From Loktanella atrilutea (GTDB lineage Bacteria; Pseudomonadota; Alphaproteobacteria; Rhodobacterales; Rhodobacteraceae), in contig NZ_FQUE01000003.1 of NCBI RefSeq assembly GCF_900128995.1, forward strand, positions 62,001-126,000: DNA of 64,000 bases, written 5' to 3'. Positions 24,341 through 34,724 of this stretch are shown here, one piece after another. Both the position numbers and the translations under genes were made by a program. How positions within the stretch are numbered: the first letter of the stretch is position 1; every line of letters starts with the position of its first letter. A model generated the notes under the pieces. The model worked only from the letters and a program-made list of their open reading frames with translations. It did no database searches and had not been told where the DNA came from.

Positions 24341-24356
24341 GACGAGAAGAAGAGGA

Positions 24357-27300
24357 TCAGTGCTGCTCGGGGACCAGCACCTCGCGCTTGCCCACGTGGT
24401 TGGCAGGGCTGACGACGCCCTGATCCTCCATCTGCTCCACCAGCCGGGCGGCCTTGTTGTAGCCGATCGCCAGCTTGCGCTGGATGTAGGAGGTGGAGCA
24501 CTTGCGGTCCTTGATGACGATAGCCACGGCCGTGTCGTAGAGTGCGTTTTCCAGATCCGACCCGTCGGCGAGGCCCAGCACCGCGTCGATGCTGCTTTCG
24601 GTATCCTCGTCGGGGCCTTCGACCACGCCGGACATGTATTCGGGCGGGCCGAAGGATTTCAGGAAGTTGACAATCTCCTCGACCTCCTCGTCCGAGCAGA
24701 AGGGGCCGTGGACGCGGGTGACCTTGGACCCGCCGGCCATGTAGAGCATGTCGCCCATGCCCAGCAGCTGCTCGGCCCCCATCTCTCCCAAAATGGTGCG
24801 GGAGTCGATCTTCGAGGTGACCTGGAAGGAGATCCGGGTCGGGAAGTTCGCCTTGATCGTGCCGGTGATGACGTCGACCGAAGGCCGCTGCGTCGCCATG
24901 ATGAGGTGGATGCCCGACGCGCGGGCCATCTGGGCGAGGCGCTGGATACAGGCCTCGATTTCCTTGCCGGCAACCATCATCAGGTCGGCCATCTCGTCCA
25001 CGATGACCACGATGTAGGGCAGGACCTCTGGCTTGAACTCGTCGGTCTCGAACACGGGCTCGCCCGTCTCGTCGTCGAAACCGGTCTGGACGGTGCGGCT
25101 AAAGGTCTCGTCGTTGGCCAGCGCCTCTTTCACGCGACCGTTGTAGCCGTCGATGTTGCGCACGCCCATCTTGGACATCTTGCGGTAGCGTTCCTCCATC
25201 TCGCCCACCACCCATTTCAGGGCGACGACCGCCTTTTTCGGGTCGGTGACGACGGGGGACAGCAGGTGCGGGATGCCGTCATAGACGGAGAGTTCCAGCA
25301 TCTTGGGGTCGATCATGATCATCCGGCATTCTTCCGGCGTCAGCTTGTAGAGAAGCGACAGGATCATCGTGTTGATCGCGACGGACTTGCCCGAACCGGT
25401 GGTGCCGGCGATCAGCAGGTGGGGCATCTTGGCCAGGTTGGCGACGATGGGCTGGCCGCCGATGTCCTTGCCCAGCGCCAGCGGCAGCTTCATGTTGCTG
25501 TCGCCGAAGTCGCGGGCGGAGAGGATTTCGCGCAGAACGACCTTCTCGCGGTTCTCGTTCGGCAGTTCGATGCCAATTACGGTGCGGCCCGGCACGGTGG
25601 AGACGCGGGCGGAGAGCGCGGACATGGACCGCGCGATGTCGTCGGCCAGGCCGATCACGCGGGAGGCCTTGAGGCCCGGCGCGGGTTCGAGTTCATACAT
25701 GGTGACGACGGGACCGGGGCGGACGCTGACGATCTCGCCCTTCACGCCGTAGTCGTCGAGGACCGATTCGAGCATCCGGGCGTTCTGTTCCAGCGCCTCG
25801 TCGGAGAGGACGTGGCGCTTCACTTCCGACGGGTTGGTCAGCAGGTTCAGCGGCGGGTGTTCGTAGTCGGCGTATTTCTCCTCGAATGTCAGGGAGGGCT
25901 GCGCCTCGGCCCGGGCCTGCTTGCTGGGCATCGTGGCGCGGTTCATGCCGTGCTGGACGACGGCCTTTTTCGGGGCCTGCGTCGGAATCGCCGGGCGTGG
26001 GGCGTCCGGGTCAAACAGGGGTTCGGCGGTCAGCGACGGTGCCTCGGTCCGGGGCACGGGGCTGCGCTGATAGACGGACGGGGCGGCGGCGGGCGGCGGC
26101 GTGTCCTGCGCCTCGGCCGTGGCGTAATCCTGCGCGTCGTATGCGGGCGCATCGTCGATGAGCATCTCGGCCTCGTCCTGCCAGTCGTCATGCGCAGCAG
26201 CGGCGGGGGCGGCGGCAGTCAGGGGCGGGACGGAGGGCAGGATCAGCGGACGGGGGCGCTTGCCGGCAGTCAGCGACGGCTCGATCCGGATGCCGGTGAC
26301 GGGATGCGGTTCGGCCTGCGGCTTGGGCATGACGCGGGATTTAATGGCATCGGTGATGCGGCTGTGCACCCGGTCGTCGGTCGGCGCGTCGAGGTCATGG
26401 TCGAAGACATCCGCCTCGACCAGCTCCGGTTCCGGCTCGGCCACCTGGCGGCGGAGCATGCCGCCAAGACCCGGCATCTTGCGCGAGGCCGGCGCCTCTG
26501 GCGCCGGAGCGGGAGTGGGTGCCGCGGTTTGCGGGTCGCCGTAGCTGCCGTCGGCGCGGATGATCGGCGGCATCTTGCGGCTGCCGTCCTGCGCCATCGC
26601 CGGGCGGGACTGCGCAGCAGGGTATTGACGCGGTGCGACGGACGGTTCCAGCGGACGGCTGGCACGGGCGTCGGCCCGGTTCTGCATCCGGGCGGCCATG
26701 CTGCCGCGTGCCGCGACGGCGGCCTGCGTGGCGCGGACCGTGCCACGCCCGATCAGGCTCAGCAGCATGTCATAGATCATCACGGTGCCCATCAGGACGA
26801 AGCGCAGGCCGCTGCGCAGTTCCGGGCGGGTGAAGCCGAGGCCGAAGGCCATCAGGCCGACGGTAGCGGCACCCAGCAGCAGCGACAGCAGCTTGACCCC
26901 GATCACCGGCCCCAGCGGCAGGATCGTCAGCGCCATGCCCAGTACCGTGTCGCCGAACAGGCCGCCCATGCCGAAATTGGCTGGCCAGTCGATCCCGCGC
27001 GGCAGGGAGGCCGCATAGAGGGATGCGGCGGCGATGACGACGGGGACGTAGACCACGCGGCCCATCGCCCGATCCGATCCCCGGTGCAGCACGAAACGCA
27101 GGCCCCAGGCAATCAGCACCAATGGCAGGGTCCAGATGCCCTTGCCCACGATCATCATCAGCGGCGCGGCAGTGGCGGCGCCGAACAGGCCGAGCCAGTT
27201 CTGCACCGGCGCATCGCTGGCAGAGATCCACGACGGATCGGTGGGCGAATAGCTGAAGCAGATCATCGCGACCACGATCCCCAGCACGACCAGAGCGATC

Positions 27301-27389
27301 CCCAGCAATTCCCGGCTGCGGCGTTCGAGCGCGGCCTGGGTCTCGCTATCCAGTAGCGGATCGCGGTGCCGTGTCTGATAGGATGCCAT
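24357..27389 (-). CDS. ftsK: DNA translocase FtsK
   Basis: A 1,010-residue divisome protein that pumps chromosome termini and activates dif recombination. Residues 30-220 carry about four membrane helices ([16 protein letters not shown] onward). Residues 220-560 are a proline/alanine/acidic linker. The RecA-type motor follows with Walker [15 protein letters not shown] near residue 665 and Walker [15 protein letters not shown]. The C-terminal winged-helix gamma domain is [25 protein letters not shown]. Start [10 protein letters not shown] follows GAGGAA. The aminotransferase gene lies 11 bp upstream, in the same operon. Confidence 0.97.
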   Translation of the reverse strand: MASYQTRHRDPLLDSETQAALERRSRELLGIALVVLGIVVAMICFSYSPTDPSWISASDAPVQNWLGLFGAATAAPLMMIVGKGIWTLPLVLIAWGLRFVLHRGSDRAMGRVVYVPVVIAAASLYAASLPRGIDWPANFGMGGLFGDTVLGMALTILPLGPVIGVKLLSLLLGAATVGLMAFGLGFTRPELRSGLRFVLMGTVMIYDMLLSLIGRGTVRATQAAVAARGSMAARMQNRADARASRPLEPSVAPRQYPAAQSRPAMAQDGSRKMPPIIRADGSYGDPQTAAPTPAPAPEAPASRKMPGLGGMLRRQVAEPEPELVEADVFDHDLDAPTDDRVHSRITDAIKSRVMPKPQAEPHPVTGIRIEPSLTAGKRPRPLILPSVPPLTAAAPAAAAHDDWQDEAEMLIDDAPAYDAQDYATAEAQDTPPPAAAPSVYQRSPVPRTEAPSLTAEPLFDPDAPRPAIPTQAPKKAVVQHGMNRATMPSKQARAEAQPSLTFEEKYADYEHPPLNLLTNPSEVKRHVLSDEALEQNARMLESVLDDYGVKGEIVSVRPGPVVTMYELEPAPGLKASRVIGLADDIARSMSALSARVSTVPGRTVIGIELPNENREKVVLREILSARDFGDSNMKLPLALGKDIGGQPIVANLAKMPHLLIAGTTGSGKSVAINTMILSLLYKLTPEECRMIMIDPKMLELSVYDGIPHLLSPVVTDPKKAVVALKWVVGEMEERYRKMSKMGVRNIDGYNGRVKEALANDETFSRTVQTGFDDETGEPVFETDEFKPEVLPYIVVIVDEMADLMMVAGKEIEACIQRLAQMARASGIHLIMATQRPSVDVITGTIKANFPTRISFQVTSKIDSRTILGEMGAEQLLGMGDMLYMAGGSKVTRVHGPFCSDEEVEEIVNFLKSFGPPEYMSGVVEGPDEDTESSIDAVLGLADGSDLENALYDTAVAIVIKDRKCSTSYIQRKLAIGYNKAARLVEQMEDQGVVSPANHVGKREVLVPEQH

Positions 27390-27400
27390 CTTGCCGTTCC

Positions 27401-28579
27401 TCACTGGTAAAGCGTGTCGCGCAGGCGGGTCAGTCCGCGTTCGACGTCGTCCTTGGGGCCGCAGAGGGCCACCCGAATATAATGTGCGCCGGGATTGAAG
27501 CCGCTGATCTCTCGGCTGAGGTAAGCGCCCGGCAGTGTGCGCACGCCGGTTTTCGCCCACAGGTCCAGCGCCGCCGTCTCTCCGTCATCAACCGGCAGCC
27601 AGAGGAAGAACCCGGCCTCCGGGCTGGCGTAGCCCGGCACGTTGCCAAGGATGCGGTCGGCGATCTCGAACTTCTCGACATAGAGCGCGCGGGAGGCGGC
27701 GACGTGATCCTCGTCGTCCCAGACGAGGGCCGAGACCGCCTGCACCGGGCCGGGCAGCGGCGCACCGGCGTAGGCGCGCAAGCTGCGGATTGCGGCCATG
27801 TTGCGCGGACCCGAGGCGCAGAAGCCAGACCGCAGGCCCGCGAGGTTCGACCGCTTGGACAGCGAGTGGAAGATCACGACGCGGTCGGGGTCGGCGCCCA
27901 TCGCCTGCGCCACCTGCAGCGCGCCGACGGGGGGCGTGTCGCGCCAGATTTCGGAATAGCATTCGTCGGCGAAGATCTTGAAGTCGTGCTTTTCGGCAAG
28001 ACCGATCAGGGTGCGCCAGTAATCCTCGCTCGCCACGGCGCCCTGCGGGTTCGCAGGCGAGCAGATATAGGCGATGGCGGTGCGGTCCAGCACGTCGGCG
28101 GGCACGGCCTCGAAATCGGGCAGATGGCCCGTGTCGGCGGTGGCGGGCAGGTAGACGGGTTCGGCCCCGACGGAGAGGGCGGCGACGGCGTAGACCTGAT
28201 AGAAGGGGTTCGGCGTCAGGATGACGGGCACTTGGCCGTTCTTGGTTTCAGGGCACAGTGCCATCGCGGCGTTGTAGAGGCCCTCGCGCGTGCCGTTGAG
28301 GGCCATGATCTCGCTGGTCGCGACGGTCACGCCGTAGCGGCGGTTCAGCCAGCGCGCGATGGCGTCAAGCAGTGCGGGGCTGCCGTCGTTGTTGGGATAG
28401 CCGCCGAAGCCTGCGATCTGGCTTGCCATCGCCTCGGCCAGAAAGGGCGGCATCGGGTGCTGCGGGTCGCCGATGGTCATGTTGATGGGATCGCCACCCG
28501 GCTGGACAGCATCCAGCAGGCCACGCAATCGGGGCCACGTCGCAACCGGAAGGTTCGCAAACCGCTTGGGGAAATCCAT
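27401..28579 (-). CDS. Class I/II aminotransferase, DapC-like
   Basis: A 392-residue PLP enzyme of fold type I. PLP lysine is in [17 protein letters not shown], with [11 protein letters not shown] and [10 protein letters not shown] around the cofactor. The overall pattern resembles the DapC-type N-succinyl-LL-diaminopimelate aminotransferases (opening [14 protein letters not shown]). That would complement DapD of this window, but other ligands are possible and the role is inferred. The ATG is preferred over an adjacent in-frame GTG because GAGG is better spaced. It is the first gene of an operon with ftsK. Confidence 0.82.
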   Translation of the reverse strand: MDFPKRFANLPVATWPRLRGLLDAVQPGGDPINMTIGDPQHPMPPFLAEAMASQIAGFGGYPNNDGSPALLDAIARWLNRRYGVTVATSEIMALNGTREGLYNAAMALCPETKNGQVPVILTPNPFYQVYAVAALSVGAEPVYLPATADTGHLPDFEAVPADVLDRTAIAYICSPANPQGAVASEDYWRTLIGLAEKHDFKIFADECYSEIWRDTPPVGALQVAQAMGADPDRVVIFHSLSKRSNLAGLRSGFCASGPRNMAAIRSLRAYAGAPLPGPVQAVSALVWDDEDHVAASRALYVEKFEIADRILGNVPGYASPEAGFFLWLPVDDGETAALDLWAKTGVRTLPGAYLSREISGFNPGAHYIRVALCGPKDDVERGLTRLRDTLYQ

Positions 28580-28658
28580 CACTGCCTCGTTACGGGATCA
28601 TAGAGCGCCCCGCTTGGGGTGAGGGTAGCCGCTACGTGATGTGGCTGTCCAGCGCGTT

Positions 28659-28679
28659 ACCCCCCAAACCAAGGGGGAT
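28659..28679 (-). terminator. Hairpin after the amidase gene
   Basis: CCCCC / GGGGG arms with a 7-nt loop lie about 40 bp downstream of the amidase stop on the minus strand, within the 136-bp gap to the aminotransferase. The stem is short and lacks a U tract, so this is a weak terminator call. Confidence 0.4.
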
Positions 28680-28684
28680 CGGTG

Positions 28685-28701
28685 CGAAATGTGTCATTTC
28701 G
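28685..28701. promoter_or_regulatory. CGAAATG-TGT-CATTTCG inverted repeat
   Basis: A perfect 7-bp inverted repeat with a 3-nt spacer lies 15 bp beyond the amidase stop and about 106 bp upstream of the aminotransferase-ftsK operon. It could be an operator for that operon or an extra stem in the amidase 3' end. Confidence 0.35.
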
Positions 28702-28715
28702 GTTGCGTCGCGTGA

Positions 28716-30041
28716 TCAGGTCAGCGCGGCCTCTGCCACCGCCGCCACGCGCAGCAGGCGGTCGTCCTGCCCGGTGTGACCGCACAGCATGATGCCGCAG
28801 GACGGCGTGCCCGTCGGGAGGGTCACGGCGGGCAGGTCCATCAGGTTGGCGACGCGGGTGTTGCGCAGGGCGAGCAGGTTTTCCGACTTGTAGTAGTCGG
28901 AGTCGTCCAGAAGGCGCTGCGCGTGGGGCGGCAGGATCGGGGCGGTGGGCATGATCACGGCGTCGAAGGCGGCGGTGGCGGCGGCCCAGGTCGCGCGGAT
29001 ACGGCGCAGAGTGTTCCATGCGGCGATGTAGTCGGCGGCCTTGACGTCGCGACCCGCGCTGATCCGTTCGTAGATCTGCGCGAACATCGCCTCGGGATCG
29101 GCCTCGATCCGTTCGCGCCACCACGCCCAACTGTCGGCGGTGTAGAGCGGTCCGGCGAAGGCGAAGGCCTTGGTCAGGTCGGGGACGCTGAGATGGGTGA
29201 TCTGCGCGCCTGCATCTCTTAAGCGGTCGGTAGCGGCGGTGAAGCCGGCGAGAGGTGCGTCGCGCAGATCTTCCATCGCCACGGTATCAAGGATCGCGAG
29301 GTGCAGCGGTCCGGTTGCACGGCACAGGTCGGGGGCCCGCGATCCTTCCAGCGCGGCCGTGAGCAGGGCGGCGTCCTGCACCGACCGGCAGAGCGGCCCG
29401 ACGCTGTCGAAGGTCAGGCACAGCGGCACCGTGCCCGCCAGAGACAGGCGCCCGTGGGTGGTTTTGAAGCCGGTGATATCGTTCCAGGCCGCCGGTATGC
29501 GGACGGACCCGCCAGTGTCGGACCCGATGCCCGCCGCGGCAAGGCCGAAGGCGACCGAGGCCGCGGCGCCGGAAGACGACCCGCCCGGCACTGCATCCGC
29601 ATCGTTCACATTGGGCGGCGTCGCTGTCATCGGGTTCAGACCGAGGCCCGAAAAGGCGATTTCCGACAGATGGGTCTTGCCGAGGCAGACGAGGCCTGCG
29701 GCGGTGGCGTTGCGCAGCACCTCTGCGTCGGCATCGGGGGTGCGGCCCGCCATCAGGCGGGTGCCTGCCTCCGTCGCGACGCCGGCGGTGTCGAAAAGGT
29801 CCTTCCAGCTGATCGGCACGCCGTCGAGGGGGCCGCGCCGCAGGCCGGCCCGCGCACGGGCGGCGGCTGCGGCTGCTTCGGCCCGGGCGCGGTCGGCGGT
29901 GACGCGGGCGTAGATGCGGTCGCGCATCGGATGGGCGGCGATGGCGTCAAGGTAGGTCTCGGCCAGCGCCACCGGGTCGATGGCGCCAGAGGCGATGCCT
30001 TCGCCAAGGGCGGTCGCGGTCATCCAGCGCCAGTCGTCCAT
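28716..30041 (-). CDS. Amidase-signature family hydrolase
   Basis: A 441-residue amidase with the complete Ser-cisSer-Lys triad: K80 in GVPISWKDLFDTAG, S155 in PGGSSSGAA, and nucleophile S179 in GIGSDTGGSVR. The 24-residue spacing of the two serines is as in malonamidase E2. It hydrolyses a carboxamide, but the substrate cannot be predicted. It is not GatA, since the gatB/gatC partners and GatA-specific length are missing. Two adjacent ATGs are in frame; the second is 7 bases after AAGGGG. It diverges from the UbiH-like gene over about 84 bp. Confidence 0.88.
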   Translation of the reverse strand: MDDWRWMTATALGEGIASGAIDPVALAETYLDAIAAHPMRDRIYARVTADRARAEAAAAAARARAGLRRGPLDGVPISWKDLFDTAGVATEAGTRLMAGRTPDADAEVLRNATAAGLVCLGKTHLSEIAFSGLGLNPMTATPPNVNDADAVPGGSSSGAAASVAFGLAAAGIGSDTGGSVRIPAAWNDITGFKTTHGRLSLAGTVPLCLTFDSVGPLCRSVQDAALLTAALEGSRAPDLCRATGPLHLAILDTVAMEDLRDAPLAGFTAATDRLRDAGAQITHLSVPDLTKAFAFAGPLYTADSWAWWRERIEADPEAMFAQIYERISAGRDVKAADYIAAWNTLRRIRATWAAATAAFDAVIMPTAPILPPHAQRLLDDSDYYKSENLLALRNTRVANLMDLPAVTLPTGTPSCGIMLCGHTGQDDRLLRVAAVAEAALT

Positions 30042-30125
30042 CATCAGTCCCCTTCGCGGTTCGCGGCCACGCTAGCGACCCCGCACCGCATGGACAATCC
30101 CGCCCGGACGTCCATATGTCAGGCC

Positions 30126-31337
30126 ATGGAACAGACAGACATCATCATCGTCGGTGGCGGGCTGAACGGCCCGGTGCTGGCACTGGCCGCGGCACAGGCT
30201 GGCCTGCGCGTCATCGTCATCGACACCGTCACGCCGGACACACATCGCAAGCGCGATTTCGACGGCCGCGCCTATGCCATCGCGCTGGGGTCGATGCGCC
30301 TGCTGCGCGGCATCGGCCTGTGGGATGCAGTCAAGGCCGATGCCCAGCCGATGCTGGACATCAAGGTCACTGACGGCCGCGCCGGAGAGGGGGCGAGCCC
30401 CTGGATGATGCATTTTGACCATGCGGAGGTCGAGGAGGTCCCGATGGGCTGGCTGATCGAGGATCGCCACCTGCGGGCCGCCTTGCTGGACGCGATCGCG
30501 GGCAGCGACCGGATCACGCATCTGACCGGGCGCAGTGTCACCGCGCAGGCGGTGACCGGCGGCGGCGTCACGGTGACGCTGGACGACTGCGAGACGCGGA
30601 CCGCGCGGCTGCTGGTCGGCTGTGACGGGCGCGGTAGCGGCGTGGCGCGCCGCGCCGGGATCAGCCGGACTGGCTGGGACTACGACCAGATCGCGCTCGT
30701 CTGCGCGGTGGAACACGACATGCCGCACGACGGTGTGGCGCATCAATTCTTCATGCCCGGCGGGCCGCTGGCGATCCTGCCGCTGACCGGCAACCGCAGT
30801 TCCGTCGTGTGGAGCGAACAGGCAGACCGGGCCCGCGCGATGATCGCGATGGACGATACGGCGTTTCTGGACGCCCTGCGCCCGGCTTTCGGGTCGTTTC
30901 TGGGAGAGATCCGGCTGGTCGGGGAGCGGTTTTCCTATCCGCTTGGCCTGACGCTTGCGAACAGCCTGACGGCGCCCCGCACGGCGCTGGTCGGCGACGC
31001 GGCGCACGGCATTCATCCGATCGCGGGTCAGGGCCTGAACGCGGGCCTGCGCGACGTGGCGGCGCTGGCGCATGTGCTGGAGGAGGCCCGGATGCGGGGC
31101 GAGGATATCGGTAGCAGCGTCGTGCTGGACCGCTATCAGATCTGGCGCCGGTCGGAAGCGACACGGCTCGCCATCGCCACGGATGCCTTCAACCGACTGT
31201 TTTCCAATGATAACCCGGTGCTGCGTGGATTGCGCGACCTGGGCATGGGTGCGATCAACGCAATGCCCGGCCTGCGGCGGCGGTTCATTCGGGAAGCCGC
31301 CGGACTGAACGGCGATCTGCCGCGCCTGATGCGCTAG
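30126..31337 (+). CDS. UbiH/UbiF/COQ6-family FAD hydroxylase
   Basis: A 403-residue flavin monooxygenase of ubiquinone biosynthesis. FAD-binding [17 protein letters not shown] opens the protein, an internal DG motif lies in [17 protein letters not shown], and [24 protein letters not shown] is the family signature. It probably hydroxylates the ubiquinone ring, but which position cannot be told. The reading frame stays open far upstream, antisense to the amidase. The ATG at 30126 is chosen because the flavin fold begins there. Its stop shares CTAG with the stop of the convergent Trm112-like gene. Confidence 0.92.
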   Translation: MEQTDIIIVGGGLNGPVLALAAAQAGLRVIVIDTVTPDTHRKRDFDGRAYAIALGSMRLLRGIGLWDAVKADAQPMLDIKVTDGRAGEGASPWMMHFDHAEVEEVPMGWLIEDRHLRAALLDAIAGSDRITHLTGRSVTAQAVTGGGVTVTLDDCETRTARLLVGCDGRGSGVARRAGISRTGWDYDQIALVCAVEHDMPHDGVAHQFFMPGGPLAILPLTGNRSSVVWSEQADRARAMIAMDDTAFLDALRPAFGSFLGEIRLVGERFSYPLGLTLANSLTAPRTALVGDAAHGIHPIAGQGLNAGLRDVAALAHVLEEARMRGEDIGSSVVLDRYQIWRRSEATRLAIATDAFNRLFSNDNPVLRGLRDLGMGAINAMPGLRRRFIREAAGLNGDLPRLMR

Positions 31338-31516
31338 GCGTCGAGCGCCCGGGCCTCGTCCACCAGCATGACGGGGATGCCGTCGCGCACCGGAAAGGCA
31401 AGGTTCGCGGCCTTGCTGATCAGTTCCTGCCGGTCGGCGTCATAGCGCAGCTGGCCTTGCGTCCGGGGGCAGACGAGGGATTCCAGCATCCGCGGGTCGA
31501 AGGGCGTTCCGGTCAT
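31334..31516 (-). CDS. Trm112-like / YcaR-type small protein
   Basis: A 60-residue protein of the Trm112 fold ([15 protein letters not shown] and [19 protein letters not shown]). Bacterial members are small, often with one CP motif and no intact zinc site, and may activate methyltransferases. Only one cysteine is present here, so it would not bind zinc in the eukaryotic way. Its ATG overlaps the stop of the Lon-N-domain gene (ATGA), as is common in this family, giving a CnoX-like / LonN / Trm112 operon. Confidence 0.87.
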   Translation of the reverse strand: MTGTPFDPRMLESLVCPRTQGQLRYDADRQELISKAANLAFPVRDGIPVMLVDEARALDA

Positions 31517-32151
31517 TGCATCACCTCGTCATCGCCGCCGCGCAGGGCGTATTCGATCAGTGTCATCAGGGTCTCACGCCGAGTCGACAGGCTTGGCGCC
31601 TCGAGAAGAGCCTGCTTGTCCTCCGGCGGGAAGGGGCAGAGCATCGACAGCGAGTTGATCAGGAGCTCGTCCTCCGCCTCGCCCAGCGAATCCCAGTCGG
31701 TCTTCAGACCCTGATCCTCGAAGAACCGCCCCAGCGCCTCCATGAATGTCCTGCGGTCGAAGTCGGCATCATGCTCCGGTCGGCCAAGGTCGCGTTCGAA
31801 GCCGGACCATTTCACCTTGCAGCGGCGATAGGGGGCGAAGCCCTCGACCTCGTCGATCACCCGGAACCGGGACACGCCGGACAGGGTGATCATGTAGCGA
31901 CCGTCATCGGTTTCGGTGAAGGCGTTCAGGCGCCCGGCGCAGCCGATGGCGTGCAGCTTGCCGGCCTGCCCGGGGGCGTCGTAGGGCTGGATCATCCCGA
32001 TCAGACGGGTCTGCGTCTTCATCGCATCCTCGATCATCTGCAGGTAACGCGGCTCGAAGATGTGCAGCGGCAACCGTCCACGCGGCAGCAGCAATGCGCC
32101 CGGCAGCGGAAAGATCGGAATGGTCTCGGGAAGGTCTGCGGATGCTATCAT
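31513..32151 (-). CDS. Lon-protease N-terminal-domain protein (no protease)
   Basis: A 212-residue protein made only of the Lon substrate-binding (LAN/PUA-like) domain. [35 protein letters not shown] opens it, and the later [15 protein letters not shown] matches Lon N-domains. There is no AAA or Ser-Lys protease part. It may act as a stand-alone adaptor or chaperone; no biochemical role is established that I know of. It lies between the thioredoxin and Trm112-like genes. The ribosome site is weak. Confidence 0.88.
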   Translation of the reverse strand: MIASADLPETIPIFPLPGALLLPRGRLPLHIFEPRYLQMIEDAMKTQTRLIGMIQPYDAPGQAGKLHAIGCAGRLNAFTETDDGRYMITLSGVSRFRVIDEVEGFAPYRRCKVKWSGFERDLGRPEHDADFDRRTFMEALGRFFEDQGLKTDWDSLGEAEDELLINSLSMLCPFPPEDKQALLEAPSLSTRRETLMTLIEYALRGGDDEVMQ

Positions 32152-32181
32152 GATGCAGGACGATCTAGCCCGCGTCCCCCA

Positions 32182-33096
32182 TCAGGCAAATATCATCGAC
32201 GACAGCCGACGCCGCCCGGTCAGCACGATCGGGTCCTTCGGCGGCAAGGCATCGAAGACCTTGAACAGCTGCGCCTTGGCCGCGCCGTCGTTCCATTCGC
32301 GGTCGCGACGGAACAGTTCCAGCAGGTGATCCACCGCCTCCTGGCTGCGGCCATTGGCGTGGAGCGCCGTCGCGAGGTCGAGGCGGGTCTGGTGGTCGCC
32401 GTCATCAGCGGCAAGCTTCGCCTCCAGCTCAGCCACTGGACCGGCACTTTCTGCTTCGCGCAGCAGGGCGATGCGTGCGGCGACGGCCTCCAACGCCGGG
32501 TCGGTGCTGATCGCGGCAGGGGCGCCGTTCAGGATCGCCTCTGCCTGTCCGATGTCGTTCAGGGCAAGGTAGGCGCTGACGAGGCCGGCGTAGGCGGCGG
32601 CATTGTCCGGGTCTTCCTGCAGGATCGCGGCGAAGGTTTCGGCGGCATCGGCGGCGGCGCCTTCGTCCAGCATCTCCTGCGCGGCGGCGATGGCGTCGGC
32701 CAGACCGTTGTCAGGCTCACCGGCGAGGTTGGCGACCTTCTCGACGAAGGCGTTGACTTCGGACGGCGGCAGCGCGCCCTGAAAGCCGTCGACGGGCTGG
32801 CCCTGCCAGAAGGCATAGACCGTCGGGATCGACTGCACGCGCAGCTGGCCGGAATAGCCGGGGTTGGCATCCACGTCGATCTTCACCAGCTTCACACGGC
32901 CGTCAGCCTTTGTGACGGCGGCCTCGATCGCCGGGCCGAGCGTCTTGCAGGGGCCGCACCAGGTCGCCCAGAAGTCGACGATCACCGGGACCTTCATGGA
33001 CATCTCGACCACGTCGGCGATGAAGCTGTTGTCGGTCCCGTCCTTGATATGTTCGCCCGTGGCGGGTTTTGCCGGCGTCTGGCCCAGAATTTGCAT
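32182..33096 (-). CDS. Thioredoxin with TPR tail (CnoX/YbbN-like)
   Basis: A 304-residue protein. Residues 20-130 are a thioredoxin domain with an intact redox motif WCGPC (C47, C50), and residues 140-300 are alpha-helical TPR-like repeats rich in alanine. This is the CnoX architecture, a chaperedoxin that holds unfolding proteins under oxidative stress and hands them to GroEL/DnaK. E. coli CnoX has lost the CxxC; the intact site here suggests a true reductase activity. AAGGAG precedes the chosen ATG. It leads the LonN/Trm112 operon. Confidence 0.9.
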   Translation of the reverse strand: MQILGQTPAKPATGEHIKDGTDNSFIADVVEMSMKVPVIVDFWATWCGPCKTLGPAIEAAVTKADGRVKLVKIDVDANPGYSGQLRVQSIPTVYAFWQGQPVDGFQGALPPSEVNAFVEKVANLAGEPDNGLADAIAAAQEMLDEGAAADAAETFAAILQEDPDNAAAYAGLVSAYLALNDIGQAEAILNGAPAAISTDPALEAVAARIALLREAESAGPVAELEAKLAADDGDHQTRLDLATALHANGRSQEAVDHLLELFRRDREWNDGAAKAQLFKVFDALPPKDPIVLTGRRRLSSMIFA

Positions 33097-33196
33097 CGCA
33101 GTCTCCTTGATCCGTCGTTGCCCCCTATATGTGGGCGCGCGGGGCAAAGGCCAAGGGGGATTGCCCGTTCCGCGTGCAGGGCCTAGCGTCGGCGGC

Positions 33197-33832
33197 ATGA
33201 CATGCACCATCCTGACCTTCGGCGACAGCAACACTCACGGCACGCCCCCCATCGTGACGCGCGGCGTCTACGCCCGCCACGACGCGGCGACGCGGTGGCC
33301 TCGGGTCATGGCGGCGGAACTGGGCTGCGAGGTGATCGAGGAAGGGTTGCCCGGCCGCACCGCCAGCCCCCTGACCGACCCCGAGATGGGCGTCCACATG
33401 AACGGCCACCTCGGCCTGCGGATCGCGCTGGAAAGCCACGGTCCGATCGACCTGCTGACGATCATGCTGGGCACCAACGACTGCAAGGCGCATGTCGGCC
33501 TGACGCCAGAGGGGATCGCCGCCGGCGTCGCCGGCCTGCTGGCCATCGCCTGCGGTGAGGAGATGCAGACCCGGCACGGCGGCTTCAAGGTGCTGCTCGT
33601 CTGCCCGCCGCCGGTGCTGGAACAGGGGCCCATCGCACAGGTCTTCTTTGGCGGCGCCACGAAATCGCTGGCGCTGCCGCCGCTTTACGAGGCCCTTGCG
33701 AGGGTTTGGAACGTCGGCTTTCTGGATGCGGGCGAGCATATCTCTGTCAGCCCGCAGGACGGCGTGCACTTCAATGCGGCTTCGCATCAGACCTTGGGCC
33801 AGGCCGTCGCGAAAGCCGTGATGCGCCTTTGA
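33197..33832 (+). CDS. SGNH/GDSL-family hydrolase
   Basis: A 211-residue cytoplasmic esterase-like protein. Block I FGDSNTHG (nucleophile Ser), block III IMLGTNDCK and block V DGVHFNAASH (Asp-x-x-His) are all visible. There is no signal peptide. Related proteins include acetylxylan/arylesterases and carbohydrate deacetylases; the substrate is unknown. The start is at ATG 33197, 100 bp from the divergent thioredoxin gene. The weak ribosome site (GGCGG) makes the start slightly uncertain. Confidence 0.87.
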   Translation: MTCTILTFGDSNTHGTPPIVTRGVYARHDAATRWPRVMAAELGCEVIEEGLPGRTASPLTDPEMGVHMNGHLGLRIALESHGPIDLLTIMLGTNDCKAHVGLTPEGIAAGVAGLLAIACGEEMQTRHGGFKVLLVCPPPVLEQGPIAQVFFGGATKSLALPPLYEALARVWNVGFLDAGEHISVSPQDGVHFNAASHQTLGQAVAKAVMRL

Positions 33833-33836
33833 GGCC

Positions 33837-33871
33837 GCCTCGCTTTTTCCAGAAATACTCCCGCCGGAGGC
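33837..33871 (-). repeat. GCCTCCGGCGGGAGTATTT intergenic repeat, second copy
   Basis: The complement reads GCCTCCGGCGGGAGTATTT, two differing bases, then GGAAAAAGCGAGG. This is nearly identical to 7434-7466. It lies 3 bp after the rlmH stop and 5 bp from the SGNH stop, filling the gap between convergent genes. A CTCC/GGAG stem followed by TATTT could end rlmH transcription. Confidence 0.75.
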
Positions 33872-33873
33872 GC

Positions 33874-34344
33874 CTACACCCGATGATAGGGCGATCCCGC
33901 CAGGATCGACGCGGCGCGGTAAAGCTGTTCCGCCAGCATGACCCGCACCAGCATGTGCGGCCAGACCATCCTACCGAAGGACAGCGCCGCATCGGCGCGG
34001 TTGCGGAGCGCGGGGTCGATGCCGTCGGCACCGCCGATGACGAAGGCCACGTCCTGACGGCCCTGATCGCGCCAGCTACCGAGTTGCGTTGCGAAATCGG
34101 GGGAGGTCATGACCTTTCCGCGCTCGTCCAGCACGCAAAGGAGCGCGCCGTCGGGCACGACCTTTGCCAGCAGCGCGGCCTCGCCGGCCATGCCGCCGTT
34201 CTTCTTGTCCTCGACCTCCACGACCTCTGCGGGGCCGAGCGCCAGCGCACGGCCCGTCCGGTCGAAACGGGTCAGGTAGTCGGTGATCAGCGCGGATTCA
34301 GGGCCGCCGCGCAGACGGCCCACCGCGCAGATGCGCAGGCGCAT
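33874..34344 (-). CDS. rlmH: 23S rRNA pseudouridine1915 N3-methyltransferase
   Basis: A 156-residue SPOUT methyltransferase that methylates pseudouridine 1915 in 70S ribosomes. The trefoil-knot motifs are LCVLDERGKVMTSPDFA, AFVIGGADGID and the C-terminal LSFGRMVWPHMLVRVMLAEQLYRA...SPYHR. The length is standard (155 in E. coli). Its ATG overlaps the rsfS stop (ATGA), the classical rsfS-rlmH pair. Confidence 0.97.
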   Translation of the reverse strand: MRLRICAVGRLRGGPESALITDYLTRFDRTGRALALGPAEVVEVEDKKNGGMAGEAALLAKVVPDGALLCVLDERGKVMTSPDFATQLGSWRDQGRQDVAFVIGGADGIDPALRNRADAALSFGRMVWPHMLVRVMLAEQLYRAASILAGSPYHRV

Positions 34345-34724
34345 CAGGGGGCTTTGGACGGATCCACGGCCAGGACATCCTGGCTGCCGGGTGTCCACAT
34401 CTTTTCCAGCTGGTAGAATTCGCGCACTTCGGGCCGGAACAGGTGGACGATCACGTCGCCGGTGTCGATCAGGACCCAGTCGCCGGTATCCTTGCCTTCG
34501 GTCTTGGTGATCAGGCCGTAGTCCTGCTTCAGCTTGTCTGTCAGGTGTTCGGCCATGGCAGAGACCTGACGCGTGGACCGGCCGGAGGCGATAACCATCC
34601 AGTCGCCCATTTCCGACTTGCCGCGCAGGTTGATCTTCACGACCTCCTCGGCCTTGTCGTCGTCCAGAGATATCAGGATTGCGTCAAGCAGCTGGTCGCT
34701 GTCGTAGGAAGCCGCCGCCTTCAC
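34344..34724 (-). CDS. rsfS: Ribosome silencing factor RsfS
   Basis: RsfS binds uL14 and blocks subunit joining when nutrients are short. The core LLDAILISLDDDKAEEVV, INLRGKSEMGDWMVIASGRSTRQV, DWVLIDTGDVIVHLF and REFYQLEKMW is diagnostic. No ATG lies in frame near the expected start. I choose GTG at 34724 (126 residues) because AAGGGG lies eight bases ahead and the conserved core begins soon after. A TTG at 34865 would add 47 unlikely residues. The GTG overlaps the stop of a 19-codon open frame that has its own strong ribosome site (see next entry). Confidence 0.92.
   Translation of the reverse strand: MKAAASYDSDQLLDAILISLDDDKAEEVVKINLRGKSEMGDWMVIASGRSTRQVSAMAEHLTDKLKQDYGLITKTEGKDTGDWVLIDTGDVIVHLFRPEVREFYQLEKMWTPGSQDVLAVDPSKAP

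Noticed and set aside
23304-27356. Very long plus-strand open frame (about 1,350 codons) opposite ftsK, gap and allE
   Set aside because: It is antisense to three well-supported genes, has a low-complexity His/Arg/Gly/Asp composition typical of the reverse strand of GC-rich genes, and shows no domain.
29301-30125. In-frame extension of the UbiH-like gene by 275 codons
   Set aside because: It runs antisense through the amidase gene. The flavin-binding fold begins at the ATG at 30126, the normal N-terminus.
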